From assembly GCA_964610165.1 (NCBI GenBank), contig CAZSUZ010000022.1:1-24832 (forward strand): a stretch of DNA of 24,832 nucleotides. Reading direction: 5' to 3'. Source of the DNA: MFZZ01 sp964610165. GTDB lineage: Bacteria; Patescibacteriota; Microgenomatia; UBA1406; GWC2-37-13. This document shows positions 6,958 to 14,356 of this stretch, in pieces. A model generated the notes under the pieces. It made no database searches. It worked only from the letters and a program-made list of their open reading frames with translations, and was not told where the DNA came from. Position numbers and translations under genes: made by a program. Position 1 is the stretch's first letter. Each line of letters starts with the position of its first letter.

Positions 6958-8229
6958 ATGTTTAACCCAAAACAAATTCGTAATGACTTCCCAATTTTTT
7001 ATCATAATCCTAAACTTACCTATCTCGATTCGGCTGCAACTTCTTTAAAGCCAATTAGTGTTATTAATAAAATTGACGAGTATTACAAAAAGTATTCTGC
7101 AAATATTCATCGTGGCGTGTATGAAATGGCTGAAAAAGCAACAGAGGAGTATGAAGAAACTCGAAAAATACTTGCATTGTTTTTAAATGCAAAACGTCCA
7201 GAAGAAATAGTTTTTACCAAAAATACAACAGAAGCAATTAATTTAGTAGCATCTACTTTGGGTGAAGAAATTATGAATCAAGGTGATGAAATTGTGACAA
7301 CAATTTTGGAACATCATTCCAATTTTGTTCCATGGCAACATTTAGCATTCAGAACTGGTGGTGTTTTTAAAATTATAGATATAAACGATCAGTTTGAATT
7401 GGGCATTGTTGAAAAAAAAGATCAACGGGGTGAAAAGGATACGTTTACTATAAATTTGAAACATATTGTTACTAGAAATACCAAAATTCTTGCTATTTCG
7501 TATGTTTCAAATACACTCGGAACAATTAATCCAATAAAAGAAATTATTCGTGAAGCAAAAAAAATAAATCCAGAAATTATTACAATTGTAGATGCTGCAC
7601 AAGCTGTTCCTCATATGAAAATAGATGTCCAAGATTTGGATTGTGATTTTTTGGCGTTCTCTTCTCATAAAATGCTTGGTCCAACTGGGGTTGGTGTGCT
7701 GTGGGGAAGATATGAATTATTAGACAAAATGTCTCCATACCAGTTTGGAGGAGATATGATTCGGGAAGTAAAACTAGATGCAACCACGTTTAATTCTGTT
7801 CCACATAAGTTTGAAGCTGGCACGCCACATATTGCGGGCGTTATTGGATTAAAAGAAGCGATAGCATATATAGAATATTATGGATTTGAACATATTCGTG
7901 TCCATGAAAGAGCATTAACAATGTATGCACTCAAACAACTAAAGGATATGTTTGCAGATGATGTAACGTTTTACACGCCAAAACATATTCAATATTTAGG
8001 TCCTGTTATGACATTTAATCTAAAGGGAATTCATGCACATGATGTAGCACAGGTATTAGATGAATCACACATTGCTGTTCGTGGTGGACATCATTGTACA
8101 ATGCCACTTCATACGCATTTAAAAATTCCAGCATCTGTGAGAGCAAGTTTTTATATGTATAACGATGAAGAAGATGTAGATAATTTAGTTACAGGAATTA
8201 AAAGAGTTTTTAAAACATTTAAAAAGTAA
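6958..8229 (+). CDS. sufS: Cysteine desulfurase SufS
   Basis: SufS takes sulfur from cysteine, leaving alanine, and passes it as a persulfide to SufU. The 423-residue product is a fold-type I PLP enzyme. It shows YLDSAATSLKP at the N-terminus, EHHSNFVPW (118-126) with the cofactor-stacking His, DAAQAVPH (212-219) with the PLP-binding Asp, the PLP lysine Lys238 in FSSHKMLGPTG, and the catalytic Cys380 in AVRGGHHCTMPLH. Residues about 145-170 form a longer, charged segment than is usual before the SYVSNTLGTINP motif. The stop overlaps the sufU start by one base (TAATG), so translation is probably coupled. Adjacent SufU and absence of SufE indicate a SufS-SufU pair. Confidence 0.96.
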   Translation: MFNPKQIRNDFPIFYHNPKLTYLDSAATSLKPISVINKIDEYYKKYSANIHRGVYEMAEKATEEYEETRKILALFLNAKRPEEIVFTKNTTEAINLVASTLGEEIMNQGDEIVTTILEHHSNFVPWQHLAFRTGGVFKIIDINDQFELGIVEKKDQRGEKDTFTINLKHIVTRNTKILAISYVSNTLGTINPIKEIIREAKKINPEIITIVDAAQAVPHMKIDVQDLDCDFLAFSSHKMLGPTGVGVLWGRYELLDKMSPYQFGGDMIREVKLDATTFNSVPHKFEAGTPHIAGVIGLKEAIAYIEYYGFEHIRVHERALTMYALKQLKDMFADDVTFYTPKHIQYLGPVMTFNLKGIHAHDVAQVLDESHIAVRGGHHCTMPLHTHLKIPASVRASFYMYNDEEDVDNLVTGIKRVFKTFKK

Positions 8230-8591
8230 TGTCAATTTACGGAGATATTATCTTGGATCACTATAATTTTCCAAGAAATAATACAAAACTTAGCAAACCT
8301 TCAGCTCATATTCATGTTGATAATCCATTATGTGGTGATTCTTTAGATATGGAGATTATTGAAAAAGACGGTAGAATAAAGGAAATTGGTTTTACCGGAC
8401 AAGGGTGTGCTATTTCTATTGCTTCTGCTTCGCTTTTAACCGAATTTGTAAAAGGTAAAACGAAGGATGACGTGATAAAAATCGACAAAGATAATGTGGT
8501 AGGATTATTGAATATAGAATTATCACCAAATAGATTAAAGTGTGCTTTGCTTGCTTGGGAAGGAATGATGAAATTAGTAAAATCGAATTAA
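8229..8591 (+). CDS. sufU: SufU/IscU-like sulfur acceptor protein
   Basis: This 120-residue protein receives sulfur from SufS or holds the nascent cluster. It carries the three conserved cysteines and Asp of the family: Cys35 and Asp37 in NPLCGDSLDM, Cys60 in GQGCAIS, and Cys105 in RLKCALLAWEGM. The residue before the third Cys is Lys, as in SufU; IscU has His there. Yet the spacing from Cys60 to Cys105 is IscU-like and lacks the insertion of about 20 residues that marks Firmicute SufU. Neighbourhood with sufS, and no iscS or hscBA, favours a SufU role. It starts within the sufS stop codon. Naming it SufU is reasonable but the mixed features should be noted. Confidence 0.92.
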   Translation: MSIYGDIILDHYNFPRNNTKLSKPSAHIHVDNPLCGDSLDMEIIEKDGRIKEIGFTGQGCAISIASASLLTEFVKGKTKDDVIKIDKDNVVGLLNIELSPNRLKCALLAWEGMMKLVKSN

Positions 8592-8609
8592 TATTTTAAA
8601 ATTTAAACA

Positions 8610-8879
8610 ATGTCAGATCAACCAAAAGATCCAGCAAACCCTTATGGACCAGTCACAGTTCGTAATCTAAAGTTTCATGTAGATAAAGATTTATGTATTG
8701 GTGCAGCAACATGTGTTGCTATCGCTCCAAATACATTTTTGTTAGATTCTGATGCCAAAGCAATTATTCTTGATACAGCTGAATCTGATAGTGATGATAC
8801 AATTATTGATGCAGCACGCGGGTGTCCAACAGCAGCAATTATTGTACAAGATGCAAGTGGTAACAATATTTTTCCATGA
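8610..8879 (+). CDS. Ferredoxin, probably [3Fe-4S] type
   Basis: A small electron carrier of 89 residues. Its cluster motif is Cys29-x2-Ala32-x2-Cys35 with a distal Cys72-Pro (CIGAATC and GCPTAAI), so only three cysteines are available. In single-cluster ferredoxins, Ala or Gly at the second position (CxxAxxC) is typical of proteins carrying [3Fe-4S], such as those that serve bacterial P450s; a [4Fe-4S] ferredoxin would have a fourth Cys or an Asp there. It lies 18 nt after sufU and before the oxidoreductase genes, so it could accept electrons from that enzyme and get its cluster from the Suf proteins. The first 20 residues form a Pro-rich extension. Its stop overlaps the start of the next small gene (ATGA). 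Confidence 0.9.
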   Translation: MSDQPKDPANPYGPVTVRNLKFHVDKDLCIGAATCVAIAPNTFLLDSDAKAIILDTAESDSDDTIIDAARGCPTAAIIVQDASGNNIFP

Positions 8880-9049
8880 TAGATCAAACTCAGAATGAAA
8901 TTAATTCCGAGATTATCCAAACAACGGCAGATTATAATATTCGCGAATGTCCGGAATGTGGATTTACGACTATAAAAGGTATGCCAGGCGGAAGGGATTC
9001 TACCTGTGAAAACTGTGGTTATAAAGATCCTTGTTGTTATGATTTTTAA
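8876..9049 (+). CDS. Small zinc-ribbon protein, 57 residues
   Basis: This short gene begins at the ATG overlapping the ferredoxin stop (ATGA) and ends with TAA at 9047-9049, 8 nt before the oxidoreductase alpha gene. It encodes 57 residues with two paired-cysteine knuckles, CPEC (25-28) and CENC (44-47), and a terminal CCYDF. Two CxxC pairs separated by 15 residues are typical of zinc ribbons or rubredoxin-like metal sites. I cannot assign a function. The four-base overlap with the ferredoxin gene, the dense packing and the conserved-looking cysteines argue for a real gene. It may help assemble or bind the ferredoxin or oxidoreductase, but that is only inferred from position. Confidence 0.8.
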   Translation: MIDQTQNEINSEIIQTTADYNIRECPECGFTTIKGMPGGRDSTCENCGYKDPCCYDF

Positions 9050-9057
9050 ATAAATAA

Positions 9058-10878
9058 ATGAAATTTAACTGGAAAATTGGTGGAGAAGCCGGCTTTGGAA
9101 TAATGACAACTGGTGCAATTATTTCTAAAATTGCAACCCGTTCTGGATATCATATTTTTAACTACGCTGAATATCCTTCTCTTATTCGTGGTGGACATAA
9201 TACGGTTGAGGTAATATTATCCGACGAAGAAATTACCGCACCAAAATGGGATATCGATATGCTGGTTTGTTTAAACAAAGACACATATGATTTTCATAAG
9301 CATCGTCTTCATTCAAAGAGTATTGTTATGTACGATGCAGATTTATATGAAGTAGATGTCGAATGTATAAAAGTTCCTATATCCTTCAAAAAATTAAAAG
9401 TAGAAAATGAAATTCATCAACAGCTGGTTAATACAATAGCTGTTGCAGCAAGTATTGCAATCCTTGGTGGTGATCGAAAACTGTATGAAGATATTATTGT
9501 TCAAGAATTTACAAGGAAAGGACAAGAAATTGTCGATTTTAATCTAAAACTTGTTAATATCGGTTATGAACAAATCCAGAAATTAGGTATTCAATCGTTA
9601 CAGCTTTTAGTACCTAAAGATGCAAGGCCAGATAAAATGATTATGGCAGCAAATGATGCCTTCTGTATTGCGACTGTTGCTTCTGATTGTAAATATTACG
9701 CAGCTTATCCAATGACTCCTGCTTCATCAGTGTTAATGACTTTAGCTGCATGGCAATATAAAAACGGCATGGTAGTTCGTCATGTAGAAGATGAAATTGC
9801 TGTTATTAACAGTGCCTTAGGATCAGCATTTGGTGGTGTTCGATCTGCAGTCGGTTCTTCTGGTGGTGGTTTTGCATTAATGGTAGAAGCACTCTCTTAT
9901 GCAGGTGTAGCGGAAATTCCAATCGTTGTGTATTTGGGAATGCGTCCTGGTCCTGCAACGGGTATGCCAACATGGACAGAACAAGGAGATTTGCTTTTTG
10001 CAGCACATGCTGGTCATGGAGAATTCCCTAAAATTGTATTAGCTCCAGGAGATATCGAAGAAATGGTAGAACTTGGTATCAAAGCCTATGACTTAGCAGA
10101 TGTATATCAAACACCAGTTATTGTTACATCCGATAAGCATATTGGTGAATCTGGACAAGACATTTTACTTGAAACTGTACAAAAAATGATTTCAAATCAT
10201 ACACCAAATCGAGGAAAGATTGTTTCACAAACCTCTCAACAACCATATCTTCGTTTTAAATTAGAAGAAGATGGTATTTCTGAGATGCTTATTCCTGGTC
10301 AAAAAGATATTTTCTATCAAGCAAATTCGTATGAACATATTGAAGATAGTCATACTACTGAAGAATCCCAAGCACGAATTGAGCAGGTAGATAAACGAGC
10401 AAAAAAAATGGATATTTATCTTAAAAAAGCAGTTTCAAAAGATTCACGAATTCAAGGAAATATTTTTTTTGAACCGCCAAAAATATTTGGAGATCCAGAT
10501 GCAGATATTATGTTTGTTTCATGGGGCGGTATGAAGGGTATTATTTTAGAAGCTCAAAAAATGCTTGTTGAAGATCATAATCAAAAAACTGGTTATATGC
10601 ATTTTACACATGTATATCCAATGGATGCAGAACTTATTCAATCATTCTTTAAGCAAGATAAACGATATATTTTAATTGAGAACAATTCTCAAGCACAGTT
10701 TGGTCAGTTATTACGAATGCAAACTGGAATACATTTAACAGAAAAATTATTAAAGTATGATGGAAGACAGTTTTGGCCTGAAGAAATAGTGGAGTATATT
10801 TTTCCAAAGTCATATCCAAAGCTTTCTGCCGAGGAAAATGGAGTTTTGGAAAAGATTAAAAATTCGATGAATACATAA
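9058..10878 (+). CDS. korA: 2-oxoacid:ferredoxin oxidoreductase, fused gamma-alpha subunit
   Basis: The enzyme oxidises a 2-oxoacid (such as 2-oxoglutarate or pyruvate) with CoA to an acyl-CoA, passing electrons to ferredoxin. The 606-residue product has a gamma domain first (about 1-185), with GGEAGFGIMTTGAIISKIA and YPSLIRGGHNTVEV, then the alpha domain with YPMTPASS (from about residue 217), HVEDEIAVINSALGSAFGG and RPGPATGMPTWTEQGDL. The last pattern and the gamma-alpha order are typical of KorA-type enzymes, but related enzymes with other substrates share them, so the substrate is open. The beta subunit is 129 bp downstream. No separate ferredoxin-type delta subunit is present; the nearby ferredoxin may fill that role. 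No Shine-Dalgarno site is seen. Confidence 0.92.
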   Translation: MKFNWKIGGEAGFGIMTTGAIISKIATRSGYHIFNYAEYPSLIRGGHNTVEVILSDEEITAPKWDIDMLVCLNKDTYDFHKHRLHSKSIVMYDADLYEVDVECIKVPISFKKLKVENEIHQQLVNTIAVAASIAILGGDRKLYEDIIVQEFTRKGQEIVDFNLKLVNIGYEQIQKLGIQSLQLLVPKDARPDKMIMAANDAFCIATVASDCKYYAAYPMTPASSVLMTLAAWQYKNGMVVRHVEDEIAVINSALGSAFGGVRSAVGSSGGGFALMVEALSYAGVAEIPIVVYLGMRPGPATGMPTWTEQGDLLFAAHAGHGEFPKIVLAPGDIEEMVELGIKAYDLADVYQTPVIVTSDKHIGESGQDILLETVQKMISNHTPNRGKIVSQTSQQPYLRFKLEEDGISEMLIPGQKDIFYQANSYEHIEDSHTTEESQARIEQVDKRAKKMDIYLKKAVSKDSRIQGNIFFEPPKIFGDPDADIMFVSWGGMKGIILEAQKMLVEDHNQKTGYMHFTHVYPMDAELIQSFFKQDKRYILIENNSQAQFGQLLRMQTGIHLTEKLLKYDGRQFWPEEIVEYIFPKSYPKLSAEENGVLEKIKNSMNT

Positions 10879-10890
10879 TAAGTTTCGTTC

Positions 10891-10964
10891 AATATTCGTT
10901 TTTCTTGGCCTCCAGCGGAGTTAATAACCGCTGAAGTCTCCGAAGTCGGCAGAAAAAGAATATT
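10891..10964. repeat. Structured intergenic hairpin between korA and korB
   Basis: An imperfect inverted repeat occupies the middle of the 129-bp gap between the two oxidoreductase genes. The outer arms are AATATTCGTTTTTCT (10891-10905) and AGAAAAAGAATATT (10951-10964), pairing over 14 bp with one bulged G. Inside lies a GC-rich hairpin CAGCGG/CCGCTG (10913-10918 and 10928-10933) and a small CCGA/TCGG stem (10940-10949). It differs from the other repeats in the window. It might tune the ratio of the two subunits, act as a weak terminator or processing site, or be a small mobile element. Confidence 0.6.
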
Positions 10965-11007
10965 TTCACTTAACTTATATTAGTTAATAGATTTATTACA
11001 TAAAAAT

Positions 11008-11850
11008 ATGGCACAAGGATTTGATGCGTATACACCTACATGGTGTCCTGGTTGTGGAGACTGGGGAATTCGTGTTGGTATTAAAACTGCATTTACACAA
11101 TTAGGCTTAGATCCATCTCAAGTATTCTTGGGATTTGATATCGGTTGTTCTGGAAATATGAACGACTTTCTAAATGGATATGCTATGCATACTCTTCATG
11201 GAAGATCTTTGGCAACAGCAATCGGTATGAAAATGGCAAATCATAATATGAAAACAGTTGTTATTGGTGGTGATGGTGGATTGTATGGAGAAGGTGGTAA
11301 TCACTTTATTCATGCATGTCGTGGAAATCATGATATAAAAGTAATTGTGCATGATAATATGGTGTACGGTCTTACCAAAGGTCAGGTAGCTCCAACTGCA
11401 GAAAAAGGATATAAATCGAGTTCTACACCACAAGGTATTATTGAACAATGTGTAAATCCTATTGCACTTGCCATTACACAAGGAGCAACATTTGTAGCTC
11501 AAGGTTTTGCAGGACAAGTACCACAAGTAATAGAGCTTATTAAAGCAGCAATGAACCATAAAGGGTTTGCCTTGGTTAATATTTTGCAGCCATGTGTTAC
11601 TTTTAATAAAGTAAATACGTATCATTATTATTTGCAGAATACATACAAAATTGAAGATGGTTATGATCCTTCAAATATGATGCAAGCACTCGCAAAAAGT
11701 GCAGAAGTATATGATGAAAAATTTCCTTTAGGAATTATCTATAAAGTAGATAAACCTGCGTTTCACGAACAATGGCCACAACTAGATAAACCTCTTATTT
11801 CTAAGGAAAGATATACAGATTTCGACAAGATGTTAAGAGCCTTCGTATAA
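11008..11850 (+). CDS. korB: 2-oxoacid:ferredoxin oxidoreductase beta subunit
   Basis: The beta subunit binds thiamine diphosphate and the internal [4Fe-4S] cluster. The 280-residue product has cluster cysteines at Cys13 and Cys16 (TWCPGCGDWG), Cys47 (FDIGCSGN) and Cys196 (LQPCVTFN), the expected set of four. The TPP and Mg motif is GGDGGLYGEGGNHF (87-100) followed by NMVYGLTKGQVAPT (117-130). These features match the KorB/PorB family at the usual length. It pairs with the fused gamma-alpha gene just upstream and would draw its cluster from the Suf system encoded in the same gene run. A putative promoter for lon begins 18 bp after its stop. Confidence 0.95.
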   Translation: MAQGFDAYTPTWCPGCGDWGIRVGIKTAFTQLGLDPSQVFLGFDIGCSGNMNDFLNGYAMHTLHGRSLATAIGMKMANHNMKTVVIGGDGGLYGEGGNHFIHACRGNHDIKVIVHDNMVYGLTKGQVAPTAEKGYKSSSTPQGIIEQCVNPIALAITQGATFVAQGFAGQVPQVIELIKAAMNHKGFALVNILQPCVTFNKVNTYHYYLQNTYKIEDGYDPSNMMQALAKSAEVYDEKFPLGIIYKVDKPAFHEQWPQLDKPLISKERYTDFDKMLRAFV

Positions 11851-11867
11851 CCTAATAAGGTATTTTC

Positions 11868-11896
11868 TTGACAATTAGCAATTAATATTCTATACT
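11868..11896 (+). promoter_or_regulatory. Sigma70-type promoter for lon, near-leaderless
   Basis: A consensus -35 TTGACA (11868-11873) and -10 TATACT (11891-11896) are separated by exactly 17 bp, the best promoter in the window. The lon ATG starts at 11906, 9 nt after the -10, so transcription should start around 11903 with a leader of only a few bases. No ribosome binding site could fit. No CIRCE-type inverted repeat is seen. Confidence 0.8.
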
Positions 11897-11905
11897 GCTA
11901 AATAT

Positions 11906-14356
11906 ATGTTATCTACAGGCAAAAATTCTACAAATAACCAATATCCTATTATCGCAATTCGTGATGGAATTGTATTCCCTTCAACTGAAAATGTATTAGT
12001 TTTTGGGCGAAGTAAAAGTGTTGATGCAATGAAGGCTGCAATGGAAAAATCTAAAAAGGTAGTTCTTGTTATGCAGAAAAAATTAGAACTTGATAACCCT
12101 AAAGTTGATGATTTATATACAGTTGGCGTACTTGCTGAAGTAGATAAAATCGCAACTGGCGAAAAAGGACAAATGAATGCGTTAGTAAAAGGAATACGTA
12201 AAGTTAAAATTGTAAAATTTACACAAACAACACCTTATTTTGAAGGAGAAGTTGAAGATGTGTTAGACAATACAGTAGAAAATGAAGAAATTTTAGCAAT
12301 TGTAAAATATATCTCTGGACAAATTAAGAAAGCGATTAATCTTGGCAAAACAATTGATTTTGTATTCTTAATGAATATACTAAACATCAATTCTTCTCAT
12401 GATTTTTCTAATCAAGTTGCAATGGTTCTTGATATAAAAACTGAAGAGCGTCAACTTCTGTTAGAAGAAACAGATTTGAAATCAAGATTATCAAAAGAAG
12501 TCGATTACATTAATAAAGAAATTAAAGTTCTTGAACTTGAGCATAACATTTCTAACAAAACTCAAAAGAAATTTGAAAAAAATATGAAGGAAACATTCCT
12601 TCGTGAAAAGATGAAAACAATAGAGGAAGAATTAGGAGATAAAGGTGAAAACAGAGATTTAGATGAATACAAAGATAAAATTAAAAATGCTAAGATGCCA
12701 AAAGAAGTAGAAGAAAAGGCAATCAAAGAATTAAAACGATTAGCACAAATGTCTTCTTTTAATCCTGAAGCTTCTTATATTAGATCTTACTTGGATTGGT
12801 TAGTAGAAATTCCATGGAGCAGAGAAGAAGATTCTAAAATTAATATAGAACTTGCTGAAGAAATTTTAAATGAAGATCATTTTGGACTTCTTAAAGTTAA
12901 AGAACGTATTTTAGAATTTTTGGCTGTTATGAAGTTAAAACGAATTGAAGAAGAAAAAGCAGCAAAAAATGAAAATGATGGAACAAATAAAAAAAGAGAA
13001 CAACAACCATCTATTTTATGTTTTGTAGGACCTCCAGGTGTTGGTAAAACATCTCTTGGACGCTCTATAGCCCGTGCATTAGATAGAAAATTTATTAAAA
13101 TTTCACTTGGTGGAATTCGCGATGAAGCCGAAATTCGCGGACACCGTAGAACATATGTCGGAGCACTTCCAGGACGTATGATTCAAGGTATAAAACAAGC
13201 TGGCACAGTTAATCCAGTATTTATGCTTGATGAAATAGATAAAATCGGTCGAGATTATCGCGGAGATCCATCTGCAGCTCTTTTAGAAGCACTTGATCCA
13301 GAGCAAAATCATGCATTTTCAGATCACTATCTGGAAGTTCCTTATGATTTGTCAGATGTGTTCTTTATAACAACTGCAAATATGTTGGATACTATTCCAG
13401 AAGCATTACTTGATAGATTAGAAGTAATTAATTTTGCTGGCTATACTGAAGACGAAAAGTTTCATATTGCTAAAAATTATTTAGTACCAAAACAAAGAGG
13501 TGCACACCATGTTACAGAAGGTAAAGTAGAAGTAACAGATGAAGGTTTACGAACAGTTATTCGAAGATATACACGAGAAGCAGGTGTTCGTGAACTAGAA
13601 AGACAAGTTGCAACTATTTTTAGAAAAATAGCTCGTGAAATTGTTGAAAACAAAATAAAAACCAAAGTAAAAAAAGTCGGAGATACAGAAGTTCAGAAAT
13701 ATCTAGGACCATTTAAATATTCTGCTCAAATGATCGAAGATCAAAATACAGTTGGTATTACAACAGGTTTGGCTTGGACACAAGCAGGAGGAGATATTCT
13801 CTTTATGGAAGTTGCAACAATGCCTGGAAAAGGAAACTTAACATTAACTGGAAACTTAGGAGATGTTATGAAAGAATCATGTCAGGCTGCACTTTCATAT
13901 ATTAGAGCACGATGGGATTTATTTAAGATTGATAAAGATTTCTTTAATACAACAGACATTCATGTACATGTACCAGAAGGAGCCGTACCAAAAGATGGAC
14001 CATCTGCAGGTGTCGCAATTGTAACTGCCATGGTTTCTGCATTAACTGGTATTCCAGTTAAAAAAGAAGTTGGTATGACTGGAGAAATTACACTCCGAGG
14101 TCGTGTTACAGAAATTGGAGGATTAAAAGAAAAATCTATTGCTGCACATAGAGCAGGAATTAAAACTATTATTATTCCAAAAGATAATAAAAAAGATTTA
14201 GTAGATATTCCAAAAGCAGTAAAAGATGATCTTAAGTTTGTCTTTGCAGATCATATTGATGATGTTCTTAAAGAAGCTTTAGCTTTTCCAAATAAAAAGA
14301 AAGAATTTATTGCAAGACCACAATTAACACTAGAAAAAGAAGAAAAAGTTAATTAA
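11906..14356 (+). CDS. lon: ATP-dependent serine protease Lon
   Basis: Lon is a soluble AAA+ protease that removes damaged proteins and regulators. The 816-residue product has the N-terminal substrate domain starting YPIIAIRDGIVFP, a charged coiled-coil stretch around 190-290, Walker A GPPGVGKT (375-382), Walker B with the DEID acid at 442, and a P domain with the catalytic dyad Ser700 (PKDGPSAG) and Lys743 (GGLKEKS). A short Lys/Glu-rich insert sits before the Walker A. All needed residues are present. The start at 11906 agrees with the promoter upstream and with the family N-terminus. Its last codons overlap the convergent neighbour by 8 bp at the palindrome TTAATTAA, so no terminator separates the two. 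Confidence 0.97.
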   Translation: MLSTGKNSTNNQYPIIAIRDGIVFPSTENVLVFGRSKSVDAMKAAMEKSKKVVLVMQKKLELDNPKVDDLYTVGVLAEVDKIATGEKGQMNALVKGIRKVKIVKFTQTTPYFEGEVEDVLDNTVENEEILAIVKYISGQIKKAINLGKTIDFVFLMNILNINSSHDFSNQVAMVLDIKTEERQLLLEETDLKSRLSKEVDYINKEIKVLELEHNISNKTQKKFEKNMKETFLREKMKTIEEELGDKGENRDLDEYKDKIKNAKMPKEVEEKAIKELKRLAQMSSFNPEASYIRSYLDWLVEIPWSREEDSKINIELAEEILNEDHFGLLKVKERILEFLAVMKLKRIEEEKAAKNENDGTNKKREQQPSILCFVGPPGVGKTSLGRSIARALDRKFIKISLGGIRDEAEIRGHRRTYVGALPGRMIQGIKQAGTVNPVFMLDEIDKIGRDYRGDPSAALLEALDPEQNHAFSDHYLEVPYDLSDVFFITTANMLDTIPEALLDRLEVINFAGYTEDEKFHIAKNYLVPKQRGAHHVTEGKVEVTDEGLRTVIRRYTREAGVRELERQVATIFRKIAREIVENKIKTKVKKVGDTEVQKYLGPFKYSAQMIEDQNTVGITTGLAWTQAGGDILFMEVATMPGKGNLTLTGNLGDVMKESCQAALSYIRARWDLFKIDKDFFNTTDIHVHVPEGAVPKDGPSAGVAIVTAMVSALTGIPVKKEVGMTGEITLRGRVTEIGGLKEKSIAAHRAGIKTIIIPKDNKKDLVDIPKAVKDDLKFVFADHIDDVLKEALAFPNKKKEFIARPQLTLEKEEKVN

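Noticed and set aside
8877..8879. Recoding of UGA as an amino acid
   Set aside because: No conserved protein needs UGA read as sense, and genes end properly at UGA at three places in the window.
10885..10902. The korA-korB insert as a fourth copy of the GC-rich repeat
   Set aside because: Its start (CGTTCAATATTC) resembles the left block at 10 of 12 bases, but the right block is absent and the hairpin is unrelated.
11868..11905. Heat-shock operator (CIRCE) upstream of lon
   Set aside because: No inverted repeat of the required form is present; only a sigma70-type promoter is visible.
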